Shown here: piece by piece, positions 40,276-49,632 of the stretch
Layout: each line of letters begins with the position of its first letter
How positions within the stretch are numbered: the first letter of the stretch is position 1
NCBI GenBank assembly: GCA_964235765.1
Contig: CAXSDH010000007.1
Span: 1-64,000 of the forward strand
Length of the DNA stretch: 64,000 nt
DNA from: JAVVHH01 sp964235765
GTDB taxonomy: Bacteria > Pseudomonadota > Alphaproteobacteria > Acetobacterales > Acetobacteraceae
Reading direction: 5' to 3'
Notes under the pieces: generated by a model
The model's input: only the letters and a program-made list of their open reading frames with translations
The model's database searches: none
Told to the model about the DNA's origin: nothing
Translations under genes and position numbers: made by a program

Positions 40276-43223
40276 ACCTGCATACCATCCCGCCCGGCGC
40301 GCCGTTCCTCGACGCCCTGGCCGCGTGGTGGCTGGCGCGGCGCGGCGCGGACCCGCTGGCCGTCGCCGACGGGCTGATCCTGCTGCCTACCCGCCGGGCC
40401 GCGCGCGGGCTGACCGAGGCCTTCCTGCGTGCCGCCGAGGGCCGCCCGCTGCTGCTGCCCCGCATCGCGGCGCTCGGCGCGCTCGACGAGGCGCCGCTGG
40501 CGCTGGCCGGCGCGCTCGACCTGCCGCCGGCCGTGGAGCCCATGCAGCGCCTGGCGGTGCTGACCCGGCTGGTGATGGCCATGGGCGGCGAATACGGCGC
40601 GCCCGCCACCGCGGACGGCGCATGGCTGCTGGCGATGGAGCTGGCGAACCTGCTGGACGAGGCGCATCGGGCCGAGGTGGACCTGACCGCAGCGCTGCCC
40701 GCCGCGGCGGATGCCGGCTACGCCGAGCATTGGGGCCGCACGATCGAGTTCCTGCAGGTGGTGACCCGCGCCTGGCCGGACTGGCTGGACGATAACGGCC
40801 TGCTGGACACGGCGGCGCGCGGCCTGCGCTTGCTCGACGTGCAGGCGCAGGCATGGGAGGCGGCGGCGCCGGACTACCCCGTGGTGGTCGCCGGCACCAC
40901 CGGCGCCGTGCCCGCGGTCGCCCGGCTGATGCGCGTGGTGGCGCGGTTGCCCTTGGGTGCGGTGGTGCTGCCGGGCCTCGACCTCGAATTGGCGCCCGCC
41001 GTGTGGGACACGCTCGATGACGGCCACCCGCAGGCGGGGATGCAGCGTTTGCTGGCGGGCATGGGGGCCACGAGGGACGATGTGGTTCCCCTGAGTATCT
41101 CGCCTGCGGCCGGGGGAGCGGCCAGGGCGCCCACCCTGTGGCGCGCCCTGCTGCCCGCAACCGCGCTTTCGGACTGGCGGTGTTCCTTCACGCCGCACAC
41201 CAAGGACCTGTTCCGCCTCGAAGCCGCCGACCAGCAGGAGGAGGCCGTCGCCATCGCGCTGGCGCTCCGCGACGCCCTGGAGCTTCCGCACGCCCGCGCC
41301 GCCCTGGTCACGCCCGACCGCCAGCTCGCGCTGCGCGTCGCTGCCGAACTGGGCCGCTACGGCGTCGTGGTGGACGACAGCGCCGGCGAGGCCCTGGCCG
41401 ACACGCCGCCGGCCGCCTTCCTGCGCCTGCTCGCCCGCGTGGTGGCCGACGGGCTGGCGCCGGTGGCCTTGCTCTCGCTGTTGAAGCACCCGCTGTCCGC
41501 GCTCGGCCTCGCGCCCGCCGCCTGCCGCCGGGCCGCCCGGGCGCTGGAACGGCAATGCCTGCGCGGCCCCGCCCCGCCCCCGGGGGTAGACGGCCTGCGC
41601 GCCGCCGCCGCCAAGCACCCGCCGCACGCCGCCGCCGCGGACCTGCTGGACCGCCTGGAGCGCCGCCTCGCGCCCCTCATGGCGATTGCCGCAGGGGAGG
41701 ACGCGACGCCGGCGGCGGCCTTGCGGGCGCTGATCGAGACGGCGGAGGCGGTTGCCGAGACGGATGGGGAGCCGGGCGCCGCGCGCCTGTGGTCCCGCGA
41801 GGAGGGCGAGGCGCTGGCGGTGCACCTGACCGCCTTGCAAGGCGCCCTGCCGGTGGTGCCGGCGCAGCCGGTCGGCATCTTGCCCGGCTTGCTGGAGGCA
41901 TCGATGCAGGGGGCGGTGGTGCGCAGCCGCCGCGCCTTGCGCGGGCGGGGCGGAGGGGAGCATCCGCGGGTGGCGATCCTCGGCCTGCTGGAGGCGCGCC
42001 TGCAATCCTTCGATGTCGTCGTGCTGGGCAGCCTGGCCGAGGGCGTCTGGCCGCCCGCGACCGACCCCGGCCCCTGGATGAGCCGGCCGATGCGCGCGGC
42101 GGCCGGGCTGACCTCGCCCGAGGAGCGCGTCGGCCAGATGGCGCACGACTTCGCGCTCGCTGCCTGTGCCGCGCCGCTCGCCATCCTGTCCTGCCCACGG
42201 CGGCGCGACGGCGCGCCCGCGGTGCCGGCACGCTGGCTGGTGCGGCTCGAGGCGTTCCTGGCCGGGCACGGCGCCGCGCTGCAGCAGCACCCGGCCGCGC
42301 ACTGGGCGGGGTTGCTCGACCAGCCCGCGGGCGGCCCCCGCCCTGCCCCGCCGCCGCAGCCCCGCCCGCCGGTGGAGGCACGGCCGCGGCAGCTCAGCGT
42401 CACCGAAATCGAGACCTGGCTGCGCGACCCCTATGCCATCTACGCCCGCCGCGTGCTCGGCCTCCGCGCGCTCAATCCCCTGGAGCAGGCGGCGGACGCG
42501 GCCGATTACGGCGTGATCGTGCACAAGGCCATCGCCGCCTTCATCGCCGCGCTGCCGCCGACCTATCCGGCCGACGCGCCCGCCCGGCTGCGCGCCGAGA
42601 TGCACCGCGTGCTGGCCGACCAGGCGCTGCGCCCCGCCCTGGCCGCCTGGTGGCGTCCCCGACTCGCCCGCATCGCCGATTGGCTGGCCGAAACCGAGCG
42701 CACCCGCCGCCTGTTTGGCCCGAAGGCCCTCATCCAGGTCGAGGTGGACGGCAAATGGCAGGTGCCCGGGCCGGGCCGCCCCTTCCTGCTGAGTGGCCGC
42801 GCCGACCGCATCGAGCGCTGCGTCGACGGCGGCCTGGCGCTGCTGGACTACAAGACCGGCTTGATCCCCAAGGGCCGCGACGTGGAGCAGGGCTATGCGC
42901 CGCAACTGCTGCTGGAGGCCGCGATGGCTGGGGCCGGCGCCTTCGGCCCGGACCTCGTGGGCGACGCCGCCGAGCTGGCCTATTGGCACCTGACCGGCGG
43001 CTTCGTGCCGGGCGAGGTGCATGCGCTGTTCAAACGCGAGCCGGCCGCCATTCCGGCCAAGGCGGCCGAGGCCGCGCAGGCGCTGGCGGCCCTGATCGCG
43101 GCCTTCGACGACCCGGCCCAGCCCTACCTGTCGCAGCCCCATCCCGGCAGCGCGCCGCGCTTCTCCGATTATCGGCAGTTGGCCCGGGTGGCGGAATGGG
43201 CCGTGCTCGAGGACGAGGCATGA
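40272..43223 (+). CDS. addB: Double-strand break repair protein AddB
   Basis: 983 residues. AddB forms the AddAB helicase-nuclease that processes double-strand ends and loads RecA. The N-terminal helicase-like part is degenerate (LILLPTRRAARGLTEAFL rather than a working Walker A), as known for AddB. The C-terminal RecB-type nuclease has FLLSGRADRIERC and ALLDYKTG with the catalytic Asp and Lys. In the loop preceding the nuclease (SVTEIETWLRDPYAIYA), there is no Cys where iron-sulphur AddB proteins have one, so a cluster is unlikely. GTG start overlaps tsaE; ATGA overlaps addA. Confidence 0.93.
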   Translation: MNLHTIPPGAPFLDALAAWWLARRGADPLAVADGLILLPTRRAARGLTEAFLRAAEGRPLLLPRIAALGALDEAPLALAGALDLPPAVEPMQRLAVLTRLVMAMGGEYGAPATADGAWLLAMELANLLDEAHRAEVDLTAALPAAADAGYAEHWGRTIEFLQVVTRAWPDWLDDNGLLDTAARGLRLLDVQAQAWEAAAPDYPVVVAGTTGAVPAVARLMRVVARLPLGAVVLPGLDLELAPAVWDTLDDGHPQAGMQRLLAGMGATRDDVVPLSISPAAGGAARAPTLWRALLPATALSDWRCSFTPHTKDLFRLEAADQQEEAVAIALALRDALELPHARAALVTPDRQLALRVAAELGRYGVVVDDSAGEALADTPPAAFLRLLARVVADGLAPVALLSLLKHPLSALGLAPAACRRAARALERQCLRGPAPPPGVDGLRAAAAKHPPHAAAADLLDRLERRLAPLMAIAAGEDATPAAALRALIETAEAVAETDGEPGAARLWSREEGEALAVHLTALQGALPVVPAQPVGILPGLLEASMQGAVVRSRRALRGRGGGEHPRVAILGLLEARLQSFDVVVLGSLAEGVWPPATDPGPWMSRPMRAAAGLTSPEERVGQMAHDFALAACAAPLAILSCPRRRDGAPAVPARWLVRLEAFLAGHGAALQQHPAAHWAGLLDQPAGGPRPAPPPQPRPPVEARPRQLSVTEIETWLRDPYAIYARRVLGLRALNPLEQAADAADYGVIVHKAIAAFIAALPPTYPADAPARLRAEMHRVLADQALRPALAAWWRPRLARIADWLAETERTRRLFGPKALIQVEVDGKWQVPGPGRPFLLSGRADRIERCVDGGLALLDYKTGLIPKGRDVEQGYAPQLLLEAAMAGAGAFGPDLVGDAAELAYWHLTGGFVPGEVHALFKREPAAIPAKAAEAAQALAALIAAFDDPAQPYLSQPHPGSAPRFSDYRQLARVAEWAVLEDEA

Positions 43224-46200
43224 CGGCCGCACGGCAGCGTGCCGTCGCCGAACAGCTTGCCGCGTCCGATCCGCACGTCTCGGCCTTCGTCGAGGCGTCG
43301 GCCGGGTCGGGCAAGACCAAGCTGCTGACCGACCGCATCCTTCGGCTCATGCTGGGCGGCGCCGCGCCGGGCCGCATCCAGTGCCTCACCTTCACCAAGG
43401 CCGCCGCGGCCGAGATGGCCCTGCGGCTCCAGCGCCGGCTCGGGGAATGGGCCACGATGGCGGACGACAAGCTCGATCAGGAGCTCGCCGATCTGCAGGC
43501 CCCGCCCCGTCCCCACCTGCGAGCCGAGGCGCGCCGCCTGTTCGCCCAGGTGCTCGACCTGCCCGGCGGCATGCGGATCGGCACCATCCATGCCTTCTGC
43601 CAATCCCTGCTGCGCCGCTTCCCGCTCGAGGCCGCGCTCTCACCGCACTTCCGCCTGGTGGAGGACGCCGATGCGCGCATGACCATGGAGGGCGCGCGCG
43701 AAGGCGTGCTGGCCACCGCGCCCGAGACAGCCCTGCAGGACCTGGCCGGGCTGGCGACGGCGGAGCGGTTCGGCCACCTGGTGCAGGGCCTCGATGCGCA
43801 GCGGGACCGGCTGGCGCCCCTCATGGGCCTGCCCGAGATCGGCATCGCCGCCGCGGTCCGCCGCGCCGCCGGGGTCGCCGCGGCGGGGGATGCGGACCTG
43901 CTGGCCGGCGCCGCGGCCTGGCCCGGCGAGCACGAGACGGCCGCGGCCCTGCGCCTCGCCCAGGCGCACGGCTCCCCCGGCGTGCGGGAGACGGCGTTGC
44001 GGATGCTGGGCTGGCTGGGCCTGCCGCCCGCGCTGCGCGCCGAGCACTGGGACGAGTGGCTGCGCGAGCTGCTCACGCAGGCTGGCGAACCGCGTGCGCC
44101 CACGGCGTTCGCCGCAAGAAAGCTGGCCGAGCAGTATCCGGAAATCCAGGCAACCCTGCAGGCCGAGCAGGCGCGCGTGCTCGCCATCGAGGACTCCCGC
44201 CGTGCGCTGCGCATGGCCGAGGCCACCACGGCGCTGCTGCTGCTCGCCGCCCCCATGCTGCGCGCCTATGCCGCGCGCAAGCGGGAAGCCGGGCTGCTGG
44301 ACTACACCGACCTGATCGGCCGCACGTCCGAGCTGCTGCGCGACCCGGGCGCCGCCTGGGTGCTGTATAAGCTCGATGGCGGCATCGACCACCTGCTGCT
44401 CGATGAGGTGCAGGACACCGCGCCCGAGCAGTGGCAGATCGCCCACCGGCTGACCGAGGAGTTCTTCGCCGGGCTCGGCGCCCGCGCGGAGGACGGCAGC
44501 CCGGCCCGCACGTTCTTCGCGGTCGGCGACCCCAAGCAGAGCATCTACTCCTTCCAGGGCGCCGATCCGGAGGAGTTCACCCGCTCCCGCACCCAGATGT
44601 CCCAGCGGGTCGGCGCCTCCGGCAAGACCTGGCGCGACGTGACGCTGGACGTATCGTTCCGCTCGGCCGCGCCGGTGCTGGCGCTGGTGGACGCCGTGTT
44701 CGCCGACCCGGCCGCAGCACCCGGCGTGGCCGACCGCGAGCCGCTGCGCCACTTCCCCGACCGGGTCGGCGACGCCGGGCGCGTCGAGCTGTGGCCGCTC
44801 GCACCCGTGCCGGTTGCGCCCGAAACTCCCGCCTGGACGGTGCCGGAGCGCAACCTCGGCCTGGTCTCCGCGCCGCAGCGCCTGGCCGACGCGGTGGCAG
44901 GCTGGATCGCCGCCGAGATCGCGGACGGGGTGCAGTTGGAGAGCCGGGGACGGTCCCTCACCGCGGGCGATGTGCTGGTGCTGGTACGAAGGCGTACCGA
45001 TTTCGCCCGCAACCTGGTGCGCGCGCTGAAGGCCCGCGGCGTGCCGGTGGCGGGGCTCGACCGGCTGGAACTGACGGAACAGGCTGCGGTGCAGGACGTG
45101 CTGGCCGCCTGCGACGCGGTGCTGCTGCCGGAGGACGACCTGGCCGTCGCCTGCGTGCTGACCAGCCCCTTGGGCGGCTTGACCGACGACGGCCTGATGC
45201 AGTTGGCGCTGGGCCGGGCCGGCCGGCTGTGGACCGCGCTGCACGAACGGGCCGGAGAGAACGAGACTTGGTCCGGCGCCTGGACCTTCCTCTCCACCCT
45301 GCGCGCCCGCGCCGACCACGTGACGCCGCACGCCCTGCTCGCCGAGGCCTTGGGGCCGCTCGGCGGGCGCGCCCGGCTGCTGGCCCGGCTGGGCCCGGAG
45401 GCGGCGGAACCGCTCGACGAGCTGTTGAACGCGGCACTGGCCTACACCGCGCTGCACGCGCCCTCGCTGCAAGGCTTCGTGCACTGGCTGCGGCGGTCGG
45501 GCGCGACCGTGAAGCGGGAGGCGGGCGGGGCCGGCGGGGCGGTGCGGGTGATGACCGTCCATGGCGCGAAGGGGCTGCAAGCGCCGCTGGTGCTGCTGCC
45601 CGACACCACCAGCCTGCCGCCGGGCGACGAGGACTTCGCCTGGAGCCGGGACCCGGGCACGGGGGCCGAGGCGCCGCTCTGGGCGCCACGGCGGGAGTTC
45701 CGCTGCGCCCCGGTGGATGCGGCGCGCGAGGCGGAGCGGGGCCGGCGCATCCGCGAATACAACCGCCTGCTGTATGTGGCGCTGACCCGGGCGGAGGACC
45801 GCCTGGTGGTCTGCGGCTGGCAGACCCGCCGCCCCGTGCCGGACGATAGCTGGTACGGCATGGTCGCGCGCGGTTTCGCGGCGCTGGGCGCCACCGCCCG
45901 GCCGTTCACGCAGGGCTGGGACGGCGAGCAGTTGGTATTCGAAAGCGCCCAGGTCCGGCCCGTGTCCGGCACGGCGCTGAACCCCGCCGGGTTCATCCCG
46001 CCTTTGCCGGGCTGGGCCGGCCGGCCCGGCGCTTGGCGCCCCGCCCCGCCGCCGCCCGAGCCGCCGCTGCCGATCCCGCTAGCGCCCAGCCGCCCCGACG
46101 GCGCCGCGTTCGGCCCGGTGCCACGCGCCGCCTCCCCCCTGCTGGCCGCGGCGGCCGGGCCACGCTTCCTGCGCGGTGCCTTGGTGCACGGGCTGTTGCA

Positions 46201-46654
46201 GCACCTGCCGGCGCTCGATCCTGCCTTGTGGGACGCCGCCGCCCCAGACCACCTAGCCCGGCATGGCATCGAGCCGGCCGAGGTCGCCAGCCTGGCCGCC
46301 CAGGTGCTCGCCGTGCTGCGCCACCCCGACCTGGCCCCGCTCTTTCAGCCGGAGGCGCGGTCGGAACAGCCCTTGACCGGCCTGGTCGGCGGCGTGGTCG
46401 TCACCGGCACGGTGGACCGCATGGCGGTGCTGCCGGACCAGATCCTGCTCGCCGACTACAAAACCGGCCGCGACGCGCCCGCCGACGCGGCAGGCACGCC
46501 GGTGCTGTACCTGCGCCAGCTCGCCGCCTACCGGGCCGTGCTGCAGGCGATCTACCCGGACCGGCCCGTGCGCTGCGCCCTGGTCTGGACGCAGGACGCC
46601 ACCGTCGTGTCCCTGCCCTCCGGCCTGCTGGACCGGCATGCGCCGGGAACTTGA
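43220..46654 (+). CDS. addA: Double-strand break repair helicase-nuclease AddA
   Basis: 1144 residues. UvrD-type helicase with Walker A ASAGSGKTKLL near residue 28, motif Ia TFTKAAAAEM, Walker B LLLDEVQDT, motif III GDPKQSIYSFQGAD, motif V VMTVHGAKGLQAPLV and motif VI YVALTRAEDRLVV. A C-terminal RecB-family nuclease has ILLADYKTGRDAP. It unwinds and cuts DNA ends up to a regulatory Chi sequence. The central Pro/Ala-rich linker before the nuclease (about residues 935-985) is long. It is followed after 52 bases by trxA. Confidence 0.95.
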   Translation: MTAARQRAVAEQLAASDPHVSAFVEASAGSGKTKLLTDRILRLMLGGAAPGRIQCLTFTKAAAAEMALRLQRRLGEWATMADDKLDQELADLQAPPRPHLRAEARRLFAQVLDLPGGMRIGTIHAFCQSLLRRFPLEAALSPHFRLVEDADARMTMEGAREGVLATAPETALQDLAGLATAERFGHLVQGLDAQRDRLAPLMGLPEIGIAAAVRRAAGVAAAGDADLLAGAAAWPGEHETAAALRLAQAHGSPGVRETALRMLGWLGLPPALRAEHWDEWLRELLTQAGEPRAPTAFAARKLAEQYPEIQATLQAEQARVLAIEDSRRALRMAEATTALLLLAAPMLRAYAARKREAGLLDYTDLIGRTSELLRDPGAAWVLYKLDGGIDHLLLDEVQDTAPEQWQIAHRLTEEFFAGLGARAEDGSPARTFFAVGDPKQSIYSFQGADPEEFTRSRTQMSQRVGASGKTWRDVTLDVSFRSAAPVLALVDAVFADPAAAPGVADREPLRHFPDRVGDAGRVELWPLAPVPVAPETPAWTVPERNLGLVSAPQRLADAVAGWIAAEIADGVQLESRGRSLTAGDVLVLVRRRTDFARNLVRALKARGVPVAGLDRLELTEQAAVQDVLAACDAVLLPEDDLAVACVLTSPLGGLTDDGLMQLALGRAGRLWTALHERAGENETWSGAWTFLSTLRARADHVTPHALLAEALGPLGGRARLLARLGPEAAEPLDELLNAALAYTALHAPSLQGFVHWLRRSGATVKREAGGAGGAVRVMTVHGAKGLQAPLVLLPDTTSLPPGDEDFAWSRDPGTGAEAPLWAPRREFRCAPVDAAREAERGRRIREYNRLLYVALTRAEDRLVVCGWQTRRPVPDDSWYGMVARGFAALGATARPFTQGWDGEQLVFESAQVRPVSGTALNPAGFIPPLPGWAGRPGAWRPAPPPPEPPLPIPLAPSRPDGAAFGPVPRAASPLLAAAAGPRFLRGALVHGLLQHLPALDPALWDAAAPDHLARHGIEPAEVASLAAQVLAVLRHPDLAPLFQPEARSEQPLTGLVGGVVVTGTVDRMAVLPDQILLADYKTGRDAPADAAGTPVLYLRQLAAYRAVLQAIYPDRPVRCALVWTQDATVVSLPSGLLDRHAPGT

Positions 46655-46675
46655 CCCGACTCCTCCGTATCCCTA

Positions 46676-46700
46676 CCTGCGATAGGCCTATCAGCAGGAG
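46676..46700 (+). promoter_or_regulatory. Hairpin covering the trxA ribosome site
   Basis: CCTGC-GATA (46676-46684), loop GGCC, then TATC-a-GCAGG (46689-46698) pairs into nine base pairs with one bulged A. The right arm overlaps the AGGAG ribosome site (46696-46700) of trxA, whose GTG is at 46707. Folding would hide the site, so the element could reduce or switch TrxA translation. The core GATAGGCCTATC is also a perfect 12-base DNA palindrome and might bind a protein instead. Confidence 0.45.
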
Positions 46701-46706
46701 CGCGCC

Positions 46707-47033
46707 GTGAGCCAGAACACCGTTGCCGTGGACGACGACACCTTCAAGACGCATGTGTTGGACTCCAAGGAGCCGGTGCTGGTCGACTTCTGGGCGGAGT
46801 GGTGTGGCCCCTGCAAGATGATCGCCCCGGCGTTGGAGGAGATCGCGGCCGAGTACAAGGGCCGGGTCACCGTCGCTAAGGTGAACATCGACGACAATCC
46901 GATGTCTCCCAACACCTACGGCGTGCGCGGCATCCCGACGCTGATCCTGTTCAAGGACGGCAAGCCCGCCTCCACCAAGGTGGGCGCGCTGCCGAAGAGC
47001 GAACTCAAGAGTTGGGTCGCCAACAGCCTTTAG
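46707..47033 (+). CDS. trxA: Thioredoxin TrxA
   Basis: 108-residue cytosolic disulphide reductase with active site W32-C33-G-P-C36 in VDFWAEWCGPCKM and the cis-Pro in GIPTLILFKDG. It supplies electrons to ribonucleotide reductase, peroxidases and methionine sulphoxide reductase. The GTG start at 46707 follows AGGAG by six bases; the SD lies in a hairpin arm. The addA-trxA order is common in alphaproteobacteria. Confidence 0.96.
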   Translation: MSQNTVAVDDDTFKTHVLDSKEPVLVDFWAEWCGPCKMIAPALEEIAAEYKGRVTVAKVNIDDNPMSPNTYGVRGIPTLILFKDGKPASTKVGALPKSELKSWVANSL

Positions 47034-47045
47034 GCCCGCCATCGC

Positions 47046-47065
47046 CCCCCGGGCTCGTCCGGGGG
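47046..47065 (+). terminator. GC stem-loop between convergent trxA and enoyl-CoA hydratase genes
   Basis: CCCCCGG (47046-47052) and CCGGGGG (47059-47065) form a 7-bp stem with a six-base loop, 12 bases after the trxA stop. There is no T run on either strand, so at best it assists termination. Confidence 0.3.
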
Positions 47066-47075
47066 ACGCTCGTGC

Positions 47076-47849
47076 CTACCCGAAGCGCGGCTTGCGCTTC
47101 TCCGCGAACGCAAGCTGGGCCTCCTGGGTGTCCGCCGTTCCGGCCAGGGCCACCGTCTGGGTCTGCTCGTAGCGGTAGCCGTCGCGCAGCGGCATCTCCT
47201 CGGTCAGGCCGAAGCCCCGCTTGGCCGCCTGCACCGCGGACGGGCTCTTGGCCGCGATCTCGCCCGCGATGGCCAGCGCCTCGGCCATCAGCCGGTCGCG
47301 CGGCACGCACGCCGACACGACGCCCATGCGCAGCAGCTCCGGCCCGGTGATCCGGCGCGCCGTGTAGATCATCAGCCGGGCGTCGCTCTGCCCGAAGTGG
47401 CGCAGCACATGCCGCGCGCCGCCGGCCAGCCCGACATCGACCTCGGTCATGGACAGGAACGCCTCCTCGGCGGCGAGCAGCACGTCGCAGCACAGGGCCA
47501 GCACGCAGCCCGCGCCGATCGCCGGCCCGTTGATGGCGGCGACGACCGGCTTCGTGCAGTCCATCACGGCGTCGAAGGCGGCGCGGACGAGGCGGTTGTG
47601 GCGCAGATAGCCGCCGGGCTCGCCCGCCAGGTTCGGCCGCTCGCGCAGGTCGGCGCCGGCCGAAAAGGCGCGGCCATCGCCCGTCAGCACCACCGCGCGC
47701 ACCGCCGGCAGGTCGGACAGGGTGTCGAACACCTGCACCACCTCGTCGCGGAACCGGCGGTCTTGCGCGTTCACCGGCGGCGCCTGCATGCGCACGAGGG
47801 CGACGTGGTCCTCGACCGTGACGCCGAACCGCTCCAGCCCGGCGATCAT
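47076..47849 (-). CDS. Enoyl-CoA hydratase/isomerase family protein
   Basis: 257-residue crotonase-fold enzyme. The oxyanion-hole regions are GRAFSAGADLRERP and INGPAIGAGCVLALCCDVLLA. At the catalytic position where hydratases carry Glu, the sequence reads EVDVGLAGGARHVLR, so at least one catalytic acid differs and the reaction could be isomerisation or hydrolysis. It ends the five-gene run on this strand (dehydrogenase, GST, CoA-transferase, CMD, this gene), overlapping the CMD gene by ATGA. It acts on a CoA thioester of unknown chain. Confidence 0.85.
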   Translation of the reverse strand: MIAGLERFGVTVEDHVALVRMQAPPVNAQDRRFRDEVVQVFDTLSDLPAVRAVVLTGDGRAFSAGADLRERPNLAGEPGGYLRHNRLVRAAFDAVMDCTKPVVAAINGPAIGAGCVLALCCDVLLAAEEAFLSMTEVDVGLAGGARHVLRHFGQSDARLMIYTARRITGPELLRMGVVSACVPRDRLMAEALAIAGEIAAKSPSAVQAAKRGFGLTEEMPLRDGYRYEQTQTVALAGTADTQEAQLAFAEKRKPRFG

Positions 47850-48427
47850 CCTGCGGGCGCCAGTTCGGCCAGGCCGTCGCCCTCGAGCGGCGGCATCACC
47901 CCGTCCGGCAGGGGAATTTCGTGCGCGTTCAGGGTCATGGACACCATGGTGTAATAGCCGATCACCGCCGTCAGCTCGACCACGCCGATCGCGCCCCAGC
48001 GCTCCTGCACGGCGCGGTAGGCGGGTAGCGGCACCTGGCCGGCGTGCTGCAACTGGCGGGCGAACTCATACACGGCCGCATCGTCCGGCTCCGCCAGCAC
48101 GGGCGGCTCGCCGCGGCGGATCGCCTCGATCGCCGCCGCCGGCACCCCGGCCTCGGCGGCGGCGCGGGCATGCACCCACCACTCGATCTGGCTGGTCCAG
48201 CGGCGCCCGGTGACCAGGATCGCCAGCTCCGTCAGCCGCTTCGGCAAGCTGGTGCCGAAGCGCAGGAACTCGCCCAGGTGCGACCAGCGCCGGGCCAGCT
48301 CGGGGCTATGGATCGCGGCCCGCAAGGGCCCGATCATCACGCCGCGCGGGCCGCTGACCACCGCGTCGTGCACCAAGCGCTGTTCGGGCGACATGCTCTC
48401 CGGGCCCGGCAGGGGGATGCGCGCCAT
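47846..48427 (-). CDS. Carboxymuconolactone decarboxylase (CMD) family protein without CxxC
   Basis: 193 residues with the alpha-helical AhpD-like fold: LPKRLTELAILVTGRRWTSQIEWWVHARAAAEAGV. The redox CxxC of AhpD is absent (there is W-W-V-H instead), which puts it in the decarboxylase/unknown branch. Such proteins occur in catabolic operons for aromatic or lactone compounds. The start ATG overlaps the CaiB stop by one base (TAATG), and its stop overlaps the hydratase gene. Confidence 0.85.
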   Translation of the reverse strand: MARIPLPGPESMSPEQRLVHDAVVSGPRGVMIGPLRAAIHSPELARRWSHLGEFLRFGTSLPKRLTELAILVTGRRWTSQIEWWVHARAAAEAGVPAAAIEAIRRGEPPVLAEPDDAAVYEFARQLQHAGQVPLPAYRAVQERWGAIGVVELTAVIGYYTMVSMTLNAHEIPLPDGVMPPLEGDGLAELAPAG

Positions 48428-49632
48428 TACGCGAGCCCCAGCTCGCCCAGGATTTCGGCGGTGTGCTGGCCGAGCGTGGGCGGCGCACGGTCAAAGCGCA
48501 GCGGCGCTTCCTGGAAGCGCAGCGGGCTGACCACTTGCGGCACCGTGCCGGACAAGGGGTGGGCCAAGTGCTGCAGCATCCCTCGGTGCTTGATCTGCGG
48601 GTCCTCGAACACTTCGGGAACGGTGTTGATCGGCGCGCAAGGCACGCCGGCGGCGTCCAGCGCCGCCGCAAGGCTCTCCCGCGGGAAGTGCTGGATTCGC
48701 GCCTCCAGCAGCGGGGTCAGCGCCGCGTTGTTCCGCACCCGCGCGGCATTGGTGGCGAAACGCTCGTCCGCGGCCCATTCGGCCCGGCCCAGCGCCGCGC
48801 ACAACTTGCCGAACTGCCCGTCATTGCCCACCGCCAGCACCAGGCGGCCGTCGGCGCAGGCGAACACGTCCTGCGGCTGGATGTTCGGATGCCGGTTGCC
48901 GCCCCGCGCCGGCGTGCGGCCCGAAAGCAGCCAGTTCATCGCCTGGTTGCCCAGGAACGCCGCCTGCACGTCCAGCATGGCGAGGTCGATCGTGTCGCCC
49001 CTGCCCGTCTCCGCGCGCCGGGCCAGCGCCGCCAACACGGCGACGGCGGCGTACATGCCGGTCATCAGGTCCACGATCGGCACGCCCACCTTCTGCGGGC
49101 CGCCGCCGGGCCGGTCGTCGCGTTCGCCGGTGATGCTCATCAGGCCGCCCATGGCCTGAATGGCGAAGTCGTACGCCGCCTGGTCCGCCCGCGGCCCGTC
49201 CTGGCCGAAGCCGGTGACCGAGCAATAGATCAACCGCGGGTTCGCGGCCCGCAGCGCCGCCGCATCGAGGCCGTAGCGCGCGAGGGCGCCGGCTTTGAAG
49301 TTCTCGATCACCACGTCCGAGCCCGCGGCCAGGCGGCGGATCACGTCCTGGCCCTCCGGCGTGGCCATGTCGATGGTGATGGAGCGTTTGCCGCGGTTGA
49401 CCGCGAGGAAGTAGCCGGCTTCCCGCGTGGGCGTGCCGTCGCTGGCCGCGAGGAAGGGCGGCCCCCACCCGCGCGTGTCGTCGCCGGCGCCGGGCCGTTC
49501 GACCTTGATCACGTCGGCGCCGAGGTCCGCCAGCACCTGGGTGGCCCAGGGGGCGGCCATGATTCGGCTGAGGTCCAGCACGCGGACATGCGTGAGGGGG
49601 CCGGCGCGCCCAAGCTCGGGGCGCTCAGGCAT
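48427..49632 (-). CDS. CaiB/BaiF family CoA-transferase (class III)
   Basis: 401 residues, typical length for the class that moves CoA between carboxylic acids through an aspartyl-CoA intermediate. Marks are VLDLSRIMAAPWATQVLADLGADVIKVERPG, GKRSITIDM, FGQDGPRADQAAYDFAIQAMGGLMSITGE and the catalytic Asp in VPIVDLMTGMYA. The acid is not specified; itaconate, mesaconate, succinate or oxalate are known for relatives. It overlaps the GST gene upstream by eight bases and the CMD gene by one. Confidence 0.92.
   Translation of the reverse strand: MPERPELGRAGPLTHVRVLDLSRIMAAPWATQVLADLGADVIKVERPGAGDDTRGWGPPFLAASDGTPTREAGYFLAVNRGKRSITIDMATPEGQDVIRRLAAGSDVVIENFKAGALARYGLDAAALRAANPRLIYCSVTGFGQDGPRADQAAYDFAIQAMGGLMSITGERDDRPGGGPQKVGVPIVDLMTGMYAAVAVLAALARRAETGRGDTIDLAMLDVQAAFLGNQAMNWLLSGRTPARGGNRHPNIQPQDVFACADGRLVLAVGNDGQFGKLCAALGRAEWAADERFATNAARVRNNAALTPLLEARIQHFPRESLAAALDAAGVPCAPINTVPEVFEDPQIKHRGMLQHLAHPLSGTVPQVVSPLRFQEAPLRFDRAPPTLGQHTAEILGELGLA

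Noticed and set aside
41138..43219. Upstream extension of addA by nearly 700 codons
   Set aside because: The region is out-of-frame addB sequence; the AddA family start is at 43220 with ATGA coupling.
39810..43232. 1140-codon open frame antisense to addB
   Set aside because: Product is Gln/Arg/Gly/His-rich without motifs; it is a shadow caused by GC-rich third positions of addB, whose own motifs are convincing.
47046..47065. Strong terminator for trxA
   Set aside because: A stem exists but neither strand has a T run, so it is listed only as a weak stem-loop.
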